From: JANNHK01 sp034408875
Lineage (GTDB): Bacteria; Actinomycetota; Acidimicrobiia; IMCC26256; PALSA-610
DNA: 9,101 nucleotides
Reading direction: 5' to 3'
Assembly (NCBI GenBank): GCA_034408875.1
Contig: JAWXCJ010000238.1
Coordinates: forward strand, 1 to 9,101
The translations under genes were made by a program, and so were the position numbers. Positions 1 through 6,518 of this stretch are shown piece by piece (position 1 is the stretch's first letter; every line of letters starts with the position of its first letter). The notes beneath the pieces are model-generated. The model was not told where the DNA came from, ran no database searches, and saw nothing but the letters and a program-made list of their open reading frames with translations.

Positions 1-2
1 CA

Positions 3-896
3 TCACGTGTGGGCTATCGACGCATCCTTCAGTAGGGCGGTGACGACGGGGGCCAGGGCGGCGGGGTCCCACTTGGCGGCGTTGTCGACGCCGGGGCCGC
101 GGCCCCACTGCTCCGCGATCGCGATGCGGCCGCCGCCGACGAGGAACACCTGGCCGGTCACGGCGGCCGACTCGGGACTCGCGAGCCACGTGACCAGCGG
201 CGCGATGTTCTCGGGGGCGCGGGGGTCCCACTCACCTTCCGCGGGTGCGGCCATGGCGCCGCCCAGGTTCTCGGTCATGCGGGTGCGCGCGCCGGGGGCG
301 ATGGCGTTGACGGTTACGCCGTAGCGGCCGAGTTCCTTGGCCGCGATGATCGAGAACGTCGCGATTGCCGACTTGGCCGCGCCGTAGTTGGTCTGGCCCG
401 GGTTCGCGAACAGTCCCGACGTCGACGACGTGTTGATCACGCGCGCGTCGACGGTCGCGCCCGCCTTCGCCTGCTCGCGCCAGTACGCGGCGGCCCAGCG
501 GGTCGGTGCGAACGTGCCCTTCAGGTGCACGCGCACGACCGCGTCCCACTCTTCTTCGGTCATGTTCACGAGCATGCGGTCGCGCAGAATGCCCGCGTTG
601 TTGACGAGGACGTCGATCGTGCCGAACGTGTCGATCGCCGACTGCACGAGCCGCTGTGCGCCGTTCCAGTCGGAGACGTCGTCGCCGTTGGCGATCGCCT
701 CGCCGCCCATCGCCTCGATCTCGGCGACGACGTCGTGCGCCGGGCTCGCGTCGGCCCCCGTTCCGTCGACCGTGGCGCCCAGGTCGTTGACGACGACCTT
801 GGCGCCCTGGCTCGCGAGTTCGAGCGCGTGCCCGCGCCCGATGCCGCGCCCCGCGCCGGTCACGACCGCGACGCGTCCTTCGCAAATTTGGGTCAC
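3..896 (-). CDS. SDR-family dehydrogenase, MFE-2 (HSD17B4)-like 3-hydroxyacyl-CoA dehydrogenase
   Basis: This is a 297-residue classical short-chain dehydrogenase, complete to its TGA at the window edge. The Rossmann NAD(P)-binding motif TGAGRGIG is at residues 13-20, NDLG at 37-40 and NNAG at 99-102. The catalytic Ser-Tyr-Lys is S158, Y171 and K175 (YGAAK). VVNDLG after the second strand, VHLKG in place of the common N-containing motif, and NAIAP near residue 197 match the dehydrogenase domain of peroxisomal multifunctional enzyme 2 and its actinobacterial relatives. These oxidise 3-hydroxyacyl-CoA, including steroid side-chain or ring intermediates, with NAD+. The GTG at 896 is chosen because it overlaps the TGA of the upstream acyl-CoA dehydrogenase gene as GTGA, implying translational coupling. 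An in-frame extension to 1010 would only add low-complexity Arg-rich sequence inside that gene. The exact substrate is inferred from context and is not certain. Confidence 0.9.
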   Translation of the reverse strand: MTQICEGRVAVVTGAGRGIGRGHALELASQGAKVVVNDLGATVDGTGADASPAHDVVAEIEAMGGEAIANGDDVSDWNGAQRLVQSAIDTFGTIDVLVNNAGILRDRMLVNMTEEEWDAVVRVHLKGTFAPTRWAAAYWREQAKAGATVDARVINTSSTSGLFANPGQTNYGAAKSAIATFSIIAAKELGRYGVTVNAIAPGARTRMTENLGGAMAAPAEGEWDPRAPENIAPLVTWLASPESAAVTGQVFLVGGGRIAIAEQWGRGPGVDNAAKWDPAALAPVVTALLKDASIAHT

Positions 897-2095
897 TGAC
901 CCGGCTCCTTCGGTAGGCCGAGCACGCGTTCGCCGGCGATGTTGCGTTGCACCTGCGCGGTGCCGCCCCAGATCGTGCCCGAGCGGCTGGAGAGGAAGTC
1001 GTTCTGCCAACGATCGAGCGCGTAGTCGTCACCCTCGGGACGGACCAGCGACTCGGCGCCGCGCAGGTTCATGACCCACTCGCCGAGATCGCGGGCGTAC
1101 TCGGACCAGAACATCTTGTTGATCGACGCGCCCGGCCCCGGCTCCTTGCGGGCGACGACCTCCGACAACGTGCGCAACCCGGCGTAGCGCATGATCTCGG
1201 CGCGCGTATACGCCCACGCGAGCCGCTGGCGCACGAGCGGGTCGTCGGCCCGGTCGATGCGGCGCACTTCGTCGACGATCTTCCAGAACTGCTTCTGGTA
1301 CTGCACGTGTTGCGTCGTCGCGTTGCCGCCGCGCTCGTTCCCGAGCGTTGTCATGGTGACGCGCCACCCGTTGTGCAGCCCGCCGATCACGTTGGCGACC
1401 GGCGCGCGAGCGGCGGTGATGAACGTCTCGGCGAACCCGCTCGTGCCCGTGATCTGTTTGATCGGGCGCAGCTCGAAGCCGTTCGACGACCCGTCGGGCC
1501 GCTTCATGGGCATGAGCACGTAGGAGATACCGCGGTGCTTGGGCGCATCGGGGTCGGTGCGGCACAGGCAAAACATCATGTTCGCCATCTGCGCGCCGGA
1601 GGTCCAGACCTTCTGGCCGGTGATCACCACTTCGTCGCCGTCGACGATGCCGACCGTCTTCAGGCCCGCGAGGTCGGACCCCGCGTCGGGTTCGGAGAAG
1701 CCCTGGCAGTAACGGTCGGAGCCGTCGATGATGCGGGGCAGGAACTGCGCCTTCTGTTCGTCGGTGCCGTGCACGATGATCGACGGGCCGACGAGCCACT
1801 CCCCCATGCCACGCGTCACGCGCGGAACGCGAGCCCGCGAGAACTCCTCGTTCATCACCGCGACCTCGACGCCGCTCAACCCGCGCCCGCCGAACTCCTT
1901 CGGCCAGCTCACACACATGTACCCCGCGTCGGCGAGCCGCTTCGTCCACGCTTGGACTGCCGGACCGCCTCGGTACATCAACACCTGTGGGCTGAGTGAG
2001 TCGTCGATGCCCTCGGGCCGGTTTTCGGTCAGCCACTCGCGCAACTCGTCGCGAAACGCCCGCGCCTGCGGACCGAGATCAATTTCCATCGTCAT
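893..2095 (-). CDS. Acyl-CoA dehydrogenase (FadE-type)
   Basis: This 400-residue FAD-dependent acyl-CoA dehydrogenase has normal family length and should introduce the alpha,beta double bond into an acyl-CoA, passing electrons to ETF. The N-terminal helical domain covers about residues 5-125. The middle beta-domain signature runs from CQGFSEPDAGSDLAGLK (130-146) through GQKVWTSGA (160-168). The C-terminal helical domain ends with IWGGTAQVQRNIAGERVLGLP (375-395). At the YEGT position, where medium-chain enzymes carry the catalytic Glu, this protein has WGGT. E254 in LGNERGG sits where isovaleryl- and long-chain enzymes place their base. ATG 2095 is favoured over the ATG two codons later because GGAGGT lies 9 bases upstream. 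Its stop overlaps the SDR start. The DUF35 and aldolase genes upstream suggest a bulky or branched (steroid- or isoprenoid-like) CoA substrate; this is inference. Confidence 0.93.
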   Translation of the reverse strand: MTMEIDLGPQARAFRDELREWLTENRPEGIDDSLSPQVLMYRGGPAVQAWTKRLADAGYMCVSWPKEFGGRGLSGVEVAVMNEEFSRARVPRVTRGMGEWLVGPSIIVHGTDEQKAQFLPRIIDGSDRYCQGFSEPDAGSDLAGLKTVGIVDGDEVVITGQKVWTSGAQMANMMFCLCRTDPDAPKHRGISYVLMPMKRPDGSSNGFELRPIKQITGTSGFAETFITAARAPVANVIGGLHNGWRVTMTTLGNERGGNATTQHVQYQKQFWKIVDEVRRIDRADDPLVRQRLAWAYTRAEIMRYAGLRTLSEVVARKEPGPGASINKMFWSEYARDLGEWVMNLRGAESLVRPEGDDYALDRWQNDFLSSRSGTIWGGTAQVQRNIAGERVLGLPKEPGQ

Positions 2096-2168
2096 GCGGC
2101 TACGACCTCCGGCCCTCGATCGCCCGTGAGGAATCTCGGCAGGAACCGGGCCTCCGGGCTGCGCCTGG
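2096..2168 (-). repeat. 73-base intergenic repeat, copy A (before acyl-CoA dehydrogenase)
   Basis: This spacer aligns without gaps to 2555-2627, about 60-65% identical by eye. The two ends are best conserved: gcggctacg next to the start codon, and ctccgg followed by tgcgcctgg at the far end. The middle about 20 bases differ. Each copy abuts the ATG of the following minus-strand gene, so 13 bases including the ATGA are identical. The copy begins 17 bases after the DUF35 stop codon. It may be a short mobile or duplicated intergenic element, or a conserved leader; the sequence alone does not decide. Confidence 0.55.
2105..2110 (-). promoter_or_regulatory. Strong Shine-Dalgarno for the acyl-CoA dehydrogenase
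   Basis: On the minus strand GGAGGT stands 9 bases before the ATG at 2095. It decides the start in favour of the first ATG over the second one at 2089. It lies inside the start-proximal part of the 73-base intergenic repeat. The sister copy has GGCGGA at the equivalent place before the DUF35 gene. Confidence 0.75.
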
Positions 2169-2185
2169 TACTCATTGCGGACCCC

Positions 2186-2554
2186 TTACGGGAGCTCCCA
2201 CTGCAAGACGTTGCGACCGTTCTCGCGCGACTCCCACGTCGCCCGCACGGCCATACCGACCTCGACCGCGTCGGGCGGACAGCCCAAGACGTTGCCCATC
2301 ACGCGCACGCCTTCGGGCAGATCAACGAGCACGACTGGGTACGGGCCGTCGGCCGCGTCGCGCATCGGGCCCGGCTTGTGCTGCACGCTCACCGCGTACA
2401 CGGTGCCGTCGCCGCTCGCGGGCCGGTACTCGATCTCGTCGCTCAGGCACGCGGGACACACCGGCCGCGGGTACCAGAACGCCTTGTTGCACGCGGCGCA
2501 CCACGGCAACACGAACTCCTGCCGTTCGGCCGCTTCGCGGAATTGCGTACTCAT
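2186..2554 (-). CDS. DUF35 zinc-ribbon/OB-fold protein, probable partner of the adjacent thiolase-fold aldolase
   Basis: This 122-residue protein has the two-part DUF35 build. An N-terminal rubredoxin-like zinc ribbon with C19-x2-C22 and C33-x2-C36 (CAAC, CPAC) is followed by an OB-fold from about residue 45 to the end (GTVYAVSVQHKP, VVLVDLP, VMGNVLG). Such proteins are obligate partners of thiolase-superfamily enzymes. The C-terminal DUF35 domain of ChsH2 forms the steroid side-chain aldolase with Ltp2. Here the gene follows the thiolase-fold gene on the same strand, 76 bases downstream, so the two probably form one complex. There is no hydratase (MaoC) domain as in full-length ChsH2, only the DUF35 part. 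The ATG at 2554 is supported by a GGCGGA-like ribosome site about 9 bases upstream. The stop is TAA. Confidence 0.9.
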   Translation of the reverse strand: MSTQFREAAERQEFVLPWCAACNKAFWYPRPVCPACLSDEIEYRPASGDGTVYAVSVQHKPGPMRDAADGPYPVVLVDLPEGVRVMGNVLGCPPDAVEVGMAVRATWESRENGRNVLQWELP

Positions 2555-2627
2555 GCGGCTACGTCCGCCGGCGCTCTAACTCCAGGCGACCTCGAGTAAC
2601 GGGACCGCACCTCCGGCTTGCGCCTGG
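2555..2627 (-). repeat. 73-base intergenic repeat, copy B (before the DUF35 gene)
   Basis: This is the second copy of the spacer described at 2096-2168, of identical length. On the minus strand it begins 3 bases after the stop of the thiolase-fold gene and ends at the DUF35 ATG. This copy also holds an inverted repeat, ccaggcg (2582-2588) and cgcctgg (2621-2627), with a 32-base loop. Copy A keeps only the distal arm, which argues against a strictly conserved hairpin. Confidence 0.55.
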
Positions 2628-2630
2628 CTG

Positions 2631-3806
2631 TCACAGCGCCGCCTCGGTGCCGAGCACGATCGTGCCCATCGTCGAGAGCACGCCGCCCGATCCGTGCGCG
2701 ACCGCGATCTGCGGCGCGTCGAGTTGCCGGGCGCCGGCTTCGCCGCGCAATTGCCGCACCGCCTCGACGAGCAGGAACATGCCGTACTGGCCGGGGTGCG
2801 TGTACGAGAGGCCGCCGCCGTTCGTGTTCGTCGGGAGCGCGCCGCCCGGACCGAGCTTGCCGTCTTCGACGAACGGGCCGCCTTCGCCCTTCGCGCAGAA
2901 GCCGAGGTCTTCGAGGTGCAACAGCGCGGTGATCGTGAACGAGTCGTACCCCATGAGCAGGTCGACGTCGGCGGGCGTGACGCCCGCCATCGCGAATGCG
3001 GCCGGTCCCGAGATCGCGCCCGCGGTCGTGGTGAGGTCGGGCATCTGCGTGATCATCGAGTGGTCGGTGGCCGTTGCGGCGCCGAGCACCGGCACGGGCG
3101 CCTTCGCGCAGTCACGCGCCCGTTCGGCCGACGTCATCACGAACGCGCCCGCGCCGTCGGTGACGAGGCAGCAGTCGAGCAGGTGCAATGGCGACGACTG
3201 CATCGGCGACGCGAGCACGTCGTCGATCGTGAGCGGATCCTGGTGGCGGGCCCGCGGGTTCAGGCTCGCCCACCGCCGCGTGTCCACCGCGATCTGCGCG
3301 AGTTGTTCCGCCGTGGTGCCGAACTCGGCCATGTGCCGGCTCGCGGCGAGCGCGTAGCCACCCATCGGCATGCGCATGCCGTACGGCAGCTCCCAGTCGA
3401 GCATCGGGTTCGGGCCCGGCATCATCGGTGGGCGGCCATCGCCACCGCCGCTGCTGCGCTTGCGGTCGCGGCGCGGCGTCGCCGCGTATACACCGACGAC
3501 GACCTCGCAGAGCCCGGCCGCGATCGCGGCGGCCGCGTGCTCGACGTGGATTTCGTAGCTCGACCCGCCGACCATCGTGCCGTCGACGAACCGGGCGCGC
3601 ACGTCGAGGAACTCGGTCATGCCGGTGACCATGCCGCCGTAGCAGACGCCGTCGACGTCGGCGATGGTGAGGCCGGCGTCGGCGAGCGCCTCGCGGATCA
3701 TCGTCGCTTCGAGCGCGCGCCCGTGTTGGTCGAGCTCACCGGTCGGTGACACGGCATCGGCGACACCGACGATCGCGGCGGCCGCGCGCAAGGTTCGTTC
3801 GGTCAT
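2631..3806 (-). CDS. Thiolase-fold lipid-transfer-protein-type enzyme, probable Ltp2-like acyl-CoA retro-aldolase
   Basis: This is a 391-residue member of the thiolase superfamily (SCP-x/nonspecific lipid-transfer branch). The N-terminal half covers about residues 5-240 and the C-terminal half 260-391. Where true thiolases carry the nucleophilic Cys in a CxSG-type motif, this protein reads GGSSYEIHVEH (80-90), with no Cys. The C-terminal NTNGGGLSYTHPGQYG (327-342) replaces the usual GHPxGATG, and the end motif is HGSGGVLS (371-378). Y287 (GYDSF) and Y335 (LSYTHPG) have a spacing close to that of the catalytic Tyr294/Tyr344 of Ltp2, from memory of that work. With the DUF35 gene next door, a retro-aldol cleavage of a beta-hydroxy, alpha-branched acyl-CoA is more likely than thiolysis. 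The ATG at 3806 overlaps the upstream hydrolase stop as ATGA. The substrate is unknown. Confidence 0.88.
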   Translation of the reverse strand: MTERTLRAAAAIVGVADAVSPTGELDQHGRALEATMIREALADAGLTIADVDGVCYGGMVTGMTEFLDVRARFVDGTMVGGSSYEIHVEHAAAAIAAGLCEVVVGVYAATPRRDRKRSSGGGDGRPPMMPGPNPMLDWELPYGMRMPMGGYALAASRHMAEFGTTAEQLAQIAVDTRRWASLNPRARHQDPLTIDDVLASPMQSSPLHLLDCCLVTDGAGAFVMTSAERARDCAKAPVPVLGAATATDHSMITQMPDLTTTAGAISGPAAFAMAGVTPADVDLLMGYDSFTITALLHLEDLGFCAKGEGGPFVEDGKLGPGGALPTNTNGGGLSYTHPGQYGMFLLVEAVRQLRGEAGARQLDAPQIAVAHGSGGVLSTMGTIVLGTEAAL

Positions 3807-4432
3807 AGCTGTGGAACTCCGCTCAGGAACTGCACGATGTGCGCGCTGAAGAGCGCGTCGTACATCGCGTCGAGGTGGTCGCCGCTGACGATACGCGCCG
3901 TCGCTCTCGGCAGCGCGGCCGCGAGTTCCTGAGGGTTCTTCGCGATCGTGTCGCCGTCGCCGACGAGCACGAGCGCAGGCACGGTGATCTTGGTGAGGTC
4001 CGGCCGTTTCGCGCGTGGCGCCTGTTGGATCCCGGCGAGCGCGAAGCGGTCGGCGCCCATGCGATCGGCGAACCGGCGAAAGGCGCGGGCGAGGGGATTC
4101 GTGACCGACCGCGGTTCGTCGGCAAGGAGCCCCTCGGCGAGTTCGCGCCGGGTTGTGACGCCTCGGCCTTCGACCAACGACGCACCGACACCGCCGAACA
4201 CCACCGACCGCGTCCGGGGTTCGACCGGTACCAGCCGGGTCGCGACCAGCGCACCCATCGAGTAGCCGACGATGTCGACCTCGTCGACACCGAGATGGTC
4301 GAGCAACGCCTGCGCGTCGCGCGGCATCGCGTCGGGCGCGTACGCATCCGGGTCGTGCGGCTTCCCCGACTCTCCGTGCCCACGCGCGTCGTACGCGATC
4401 TCGGTGCCGTCGAACGAGGCCAGGCGCTTCAT
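3803..4432 (-). CDS. Alpha/beta hydrolase, shortened: oxyanion-loop segment apparently deleted
   Basis: This 209-residue alpha/beta-hydrolase-fold protein has nucleophile S58 in VGYSMG (55-60), a probable acid D159 or D161 in VGDGDT (157-162), and H186 in SGDHLDAM (183-190). Family members usually run near 245-260 residues. They have FDGTEIAYD, then an HG oxyanion motif and two strands, before DARGHGESG. Here MKRLASFDGTEIAYD (1-15) runs directly into ARGHGESG (16-23), so about 30-40 residues including the HG motif are absent while the frame stays open. The reading frame is otherwise undamaged. The start at ATG 4432 fits the family N terminus. An ATG at 4447 adds five residues, and neither has a clear ribosome site. 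It is first in the leftward operon and overlaps the aldolase gene by ATGA. Hydrolytic activity is doubtful. A CoA-thioester or ester role in the pathway is only a guess. Confidence 0.8.
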   Translation of the reverse strand: MKRLASFDGTEIAYDARGHGESGKPHDPDAYAPDAMPRDAQALLDHLGVDEVDIVGYSMGALVATRLVPVEPRTRSVVFGGVGASLVEGRGVTTRRELAEGLLADEPRSVTNPLARAFRRFADRMGADRFALAGIQQAPRAKRPDLTKITVPALVLVGDGDTIAKNPQELAAALPRATARIVSGDHLDAMYDALFSAHIVQFLSGVPQL

Positions 4433-4445
4433 GCGATGATTCTGC

Positions 4446-5264
4446 ATGCCCGGTGAACGAACCGTCCAAGACGCCGACGGGCTCACGAGCGTCGTCTTCC
4501 GCTGGCCGGCCCCGGCACCGCAGGCCGGAGTGCAGATTCTCCACGGTTGGTGCGAACACGCGCTGCGCTACGACCGCCTGGCCAACCAGCTCGCGGCGGC
4601 CGGGTTCAGCGTCTACGCCGACGATCACCGCGGCCACGGCCAGAGCGGCGTGCGGTCGGGAACGCTCGGCGACCTGGGCCCGCGGGGCATGGCCGGCGTC
4701 GTCGACGCCGTGCATGCGGTAAGCGGAATGATCCGCGCTGAGGACCCGGGCCGCCCGCTGTTCGTGCTCGGTCACAGCTGGGGTTCGTTCATCCTCCAGG
4801 AGTACCTGCGCCGTTGGGGCGGCGACATCGACGGTGCGCTGCTCACGGGCACCACGCGGCCCGACCCGAGCGCGACCATCGCCGCGCCCGCCGCCGACGC
4901 GCCGGCGCCGCGCACCGCGTACGACTGGTTGAGCCGCGACGACGCCGAGGTCGACAAGTACATCGCCGACCCGCTGTGCGGCTTCGACGTGATGGCCAAC
5001 GTCCCTGCGACCGAACTCTTCTCGCTGCTCGAGGGCGACGACAGCAACATCCCGACCACGCTGCCCGTGTTCATCTTCAACGGCGCCGACGACCCGGTGG
5101 GTGGCGAGGCGGGCGGGCGGCGGCTCTTCGAGCACTACCAAGCGCTCGGGCTCACCGACGTGTCGTTCCGCGCGTACCCGGGCGCGCGCCACGAGTTGTT
5201 CAACGAGACCAACCGCGACGAGGTCGTGGCCGACGTGTTGGAGTGGCTCTCAGGCCACCTGTAG
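4446..5264 (+). CDS. Alpha/beta hydrolase of the monoacylglycerol lipase/lysophospholipase type
   Basis: This is a 272-residue serine hydrolase of the Hydrolase_4 (S33-like) group. The oxyanion motif is LHGWCEH (32-38), followed by DHRGHGQSG (60-68) and the nucleophile elbow GHSWGS (109-114, S111). The acid is D215 or D216 in NGADDPVG (212-219), and His is H249 in GARHELFNE (247-255). The cap between about residues 135 and 200 is short. No signal peptide or membrane segment is seen, so it should be cytosolic. It may release fatty acids from monoacylglycerols or lysolipids; the substrate is not determined. The ATG at 4446 is the only start giving the family N terminus (VQDADGLTSVVFRW). It lies 13 bases from the start of the divergent hydrolase gene, and no good ribosome site precedes it. 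The 3' end overlaps the convergent MFS gene by 15 bases. Confidence 0.9.
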   Translation: MPGERTVQDADGLTSVVFRWPAPAPQAGVQILHGWCEHALRYDRLANQLAAAGFSVYADDHRGHGQSGVRSGTLGDLGPRGMAGVVDAVHAVSGMIRAEDPGRPLFVLGHSWGSFILQEYLRRWGGDIDGALLTGTTRPDPSATIAAPAADAPAPRTAYDWLSRDDAEVDKYIADPLCGFDVMANVPATELFSLLEGDDSNIPTTLPVFIFNGADDPVGGEAGGRRLFEHYQALGLTDVSFRAYPGARHELFNETNRDEVVADVLEWLSGHL

Positions 5265-6518
5265 CTCGGGTGCGGCGGCGGGCTCGTCGACCGGACCGCG
5301 CCGCACGGGGAGCCGATGCGCGGCCCACGCACCCCACGCAGCCGCGCCGAGAGCGGCGAATCCGCCGACCGCAAGTCCGACCCGGGCACCGAACGCTTCG
5401 CAGATGACGCCGAGGATCGGTCCGCCGATGGGCGTGCTCCCGAGGAACACGATCGCCTGCAGCGCGAGCACCCGCCCGCGCATCTCCGGCGCGGCCCGCA
5501 ACTGCACGATCGACGTCGTCGCGACCATGAAGCCAATGCTCGACCAACCGACCGCGATACCGATCGGGAACGCCAGCGCGAGCGACGGCGAGACGGCAAG
5601 GAGCAACATCGACACACCGAACGCGGCGCTCGCGACCACGACTTCCCGGATTCCCGCGGTTGTGCGCCGCGCCATTGCCAGCGCGCCCGCGAAGGAACCG
5701 ATGCTGATCACCGAGAACAGCCAGGTGAACGTGGAGTCGTCGCCGTCGAAGGTGCGCTTCACGAACAAGGGCATGACGACCTGGAAGTTGAACGCGAGCG
5801 TGCCGATGACGGCCATCATCACGAGCGGGATCCATAGCTCGGGGATGCGTCGAACGTACGCAAAGCCCTCGCGCACCTGGCCCTTTCCGCGTTCGGTGAC
5901 CGGACCGGGCCGCAGTTCCGACGTCCGCATGAGCAGGAACGCGCCGATGACCGCGATGTACGACAGCCCGTCGACGGCAAACGTCCACCCGTACCCGACG
6001 GTCGTGATGAGCAGACCCGCGAGCGCCGGGCCGAAGACACGGGCGCACGTCATGAGCGCGCTGTTGAGGCTGACCGCGTTGTTGACGTCGGCTTCGTCGA
6101 CCATCTCGACGACGAACGAGCGGCGGGCCGGGTTGTCGAACGCGACGGCGATGCCGCCGAGGAACGCGACGACGTAGAACGCGGCCAGCGGCGGCTCGTC
6201 CATGAACGCCAACGCCGCGAGCAGGAACGACTGCACCATCGCGTACGTCTGCACGATGATCAGCAGGCGGCGCTTGTTCGAACGGTCGCTGACGAGGCCG
6301 GCCCACGCGCCGAGCACGAGGGTCGGGCCGAACTGGCACGCGGTGATGAACCCGACCGCGACACCGCTGCCCGTGATGTGGAACACCAGCAGGGTTTGGG
6401 CGATCATCGTCAGCCAGTTGCCGACCTGCGAGATGAACTGACCGAAGAAGAACAGGCGGAAGTTGCGGACGTGCAGCGACCGGAAGGTGTCGCGCGTCAG
6501 GCCGCGGAGGCGGGTCAC
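5250..6518 (-). CDS. MFS efflux transporter (MFS_3, EntS-like)
   Basis: This 422-residue inner-membrane protein has about 12 hydrophobic segments, the normal major-facilitator length. FRSLHVRNFRLFFFGQFISQVGNWL (12-36) and the motif-A-like GAWAGLVSDRSNKRRLLI (70-87) are typical of the MFS_3 branch that includes the enterobactin exporter EntS and many actinobacterial drug exporters. FDNPARRSF (127-135) in the first half and RAAPEMRGRV (341-350) in the second fit the same branch. The C-terminal tail from about 404 is hydrophilic and cytosolic. Export of a small toxic or signalling molecule by proton antiport is the family role; the substrate is unknown. It starts with GTG at 6518, overlapping the MarR gene stop as GTGA, so the two are co-translated. 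Regulation by the MarR protein is inferred from this arrangement. Confidence 0.92.
   Translation of the reverse strand: MTRLRGLTRDTFRSLHVRNFRLFFFGQFISQVGNWLTMIAQTLLVFHITGSGVAVGFITACQFGPTLVLGAWAGLVSDRSNKRRLLIIVQTYAMVQSFLLAALAFMDEPPLAAFYVVAFLGGIAVAFDNPARRSFVVEMVDEADVNNAVSLNSALMTCARVFGPALAGLLITTVGYGWTFAVDGLSYIAVIGAFLLMRTSELRPGPVTERGKGQVREGFAYVRRIPELWIPLVMMAVIGTLAFNFQVVMPLFVKRTFDGDDSTFTWLFSVISIGSFAGALAMARRTTAGIREVVVASAAFGVSMLLLAVSPSLALAFPIGIAVGWSSIGFMVATTSIVQLRAAPEMRGRVLALQAIVFLGSTPIGGPILGVICEAFGARVGLAVGGFAALGAAAWGAWAAHRLPVRRGPVDEPAAAPELQVA

Noticed and set aside
897..1010. Longer start for the SDR gene at 1010
   Set aside because: The extra 38 residues are low-complexity and overlap the dehydrogenase gene; GTG 896 gives a 4-base coupled overlap and the normal family N terminus.
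2582..2627. Inverted repeat ccaggcg/cgcctgg as a terminator between the aldolase and DUF35 genes
   Set aside because: The loop is 32 bases, there is no U tract, and the related spacer at 2096-2168 lacks the matching arm. The genes also look like one operon.
1996..3357. 453-residue plus-strand open frame opposite the acyl-CoA dehydrogenase, DUF35 and aldolase genes
   Set aside because: Composition is Arg/Ser/Pro-rich with no domain, and it is antisense to three genes with clear family motifs. This is a typical high-G+C shadow frame.
4433..4470. KstR-type or other TetR operator at the head of the leftward operon
   Set aside because: No AACnnGTT-like palindrome was found between or near the two starts. 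CGGT-gaacga-ACCG (4451-4464) has only 4-base arms and lies inside the plus gene.
3807..5192. Long open minus-strand extension upstream of the aldolase gene, giving an apparent 853-residue protein (2631-5192)
   Set aside because: The added residues are Arg/Ala-rich, without recognisable domains, and run antisense to or out of frame with two well-supported hydrolase genes. The aldolase family N terminus begins at ATG 3806, which overlaps the previous stop as ATGA.
5250..5264. Intrinsic terminator at the convergent lipase/MFS ends
   Set aside because: The two coding regions overlap by 15 bases and no stem with a U tract is visible there on either strand.
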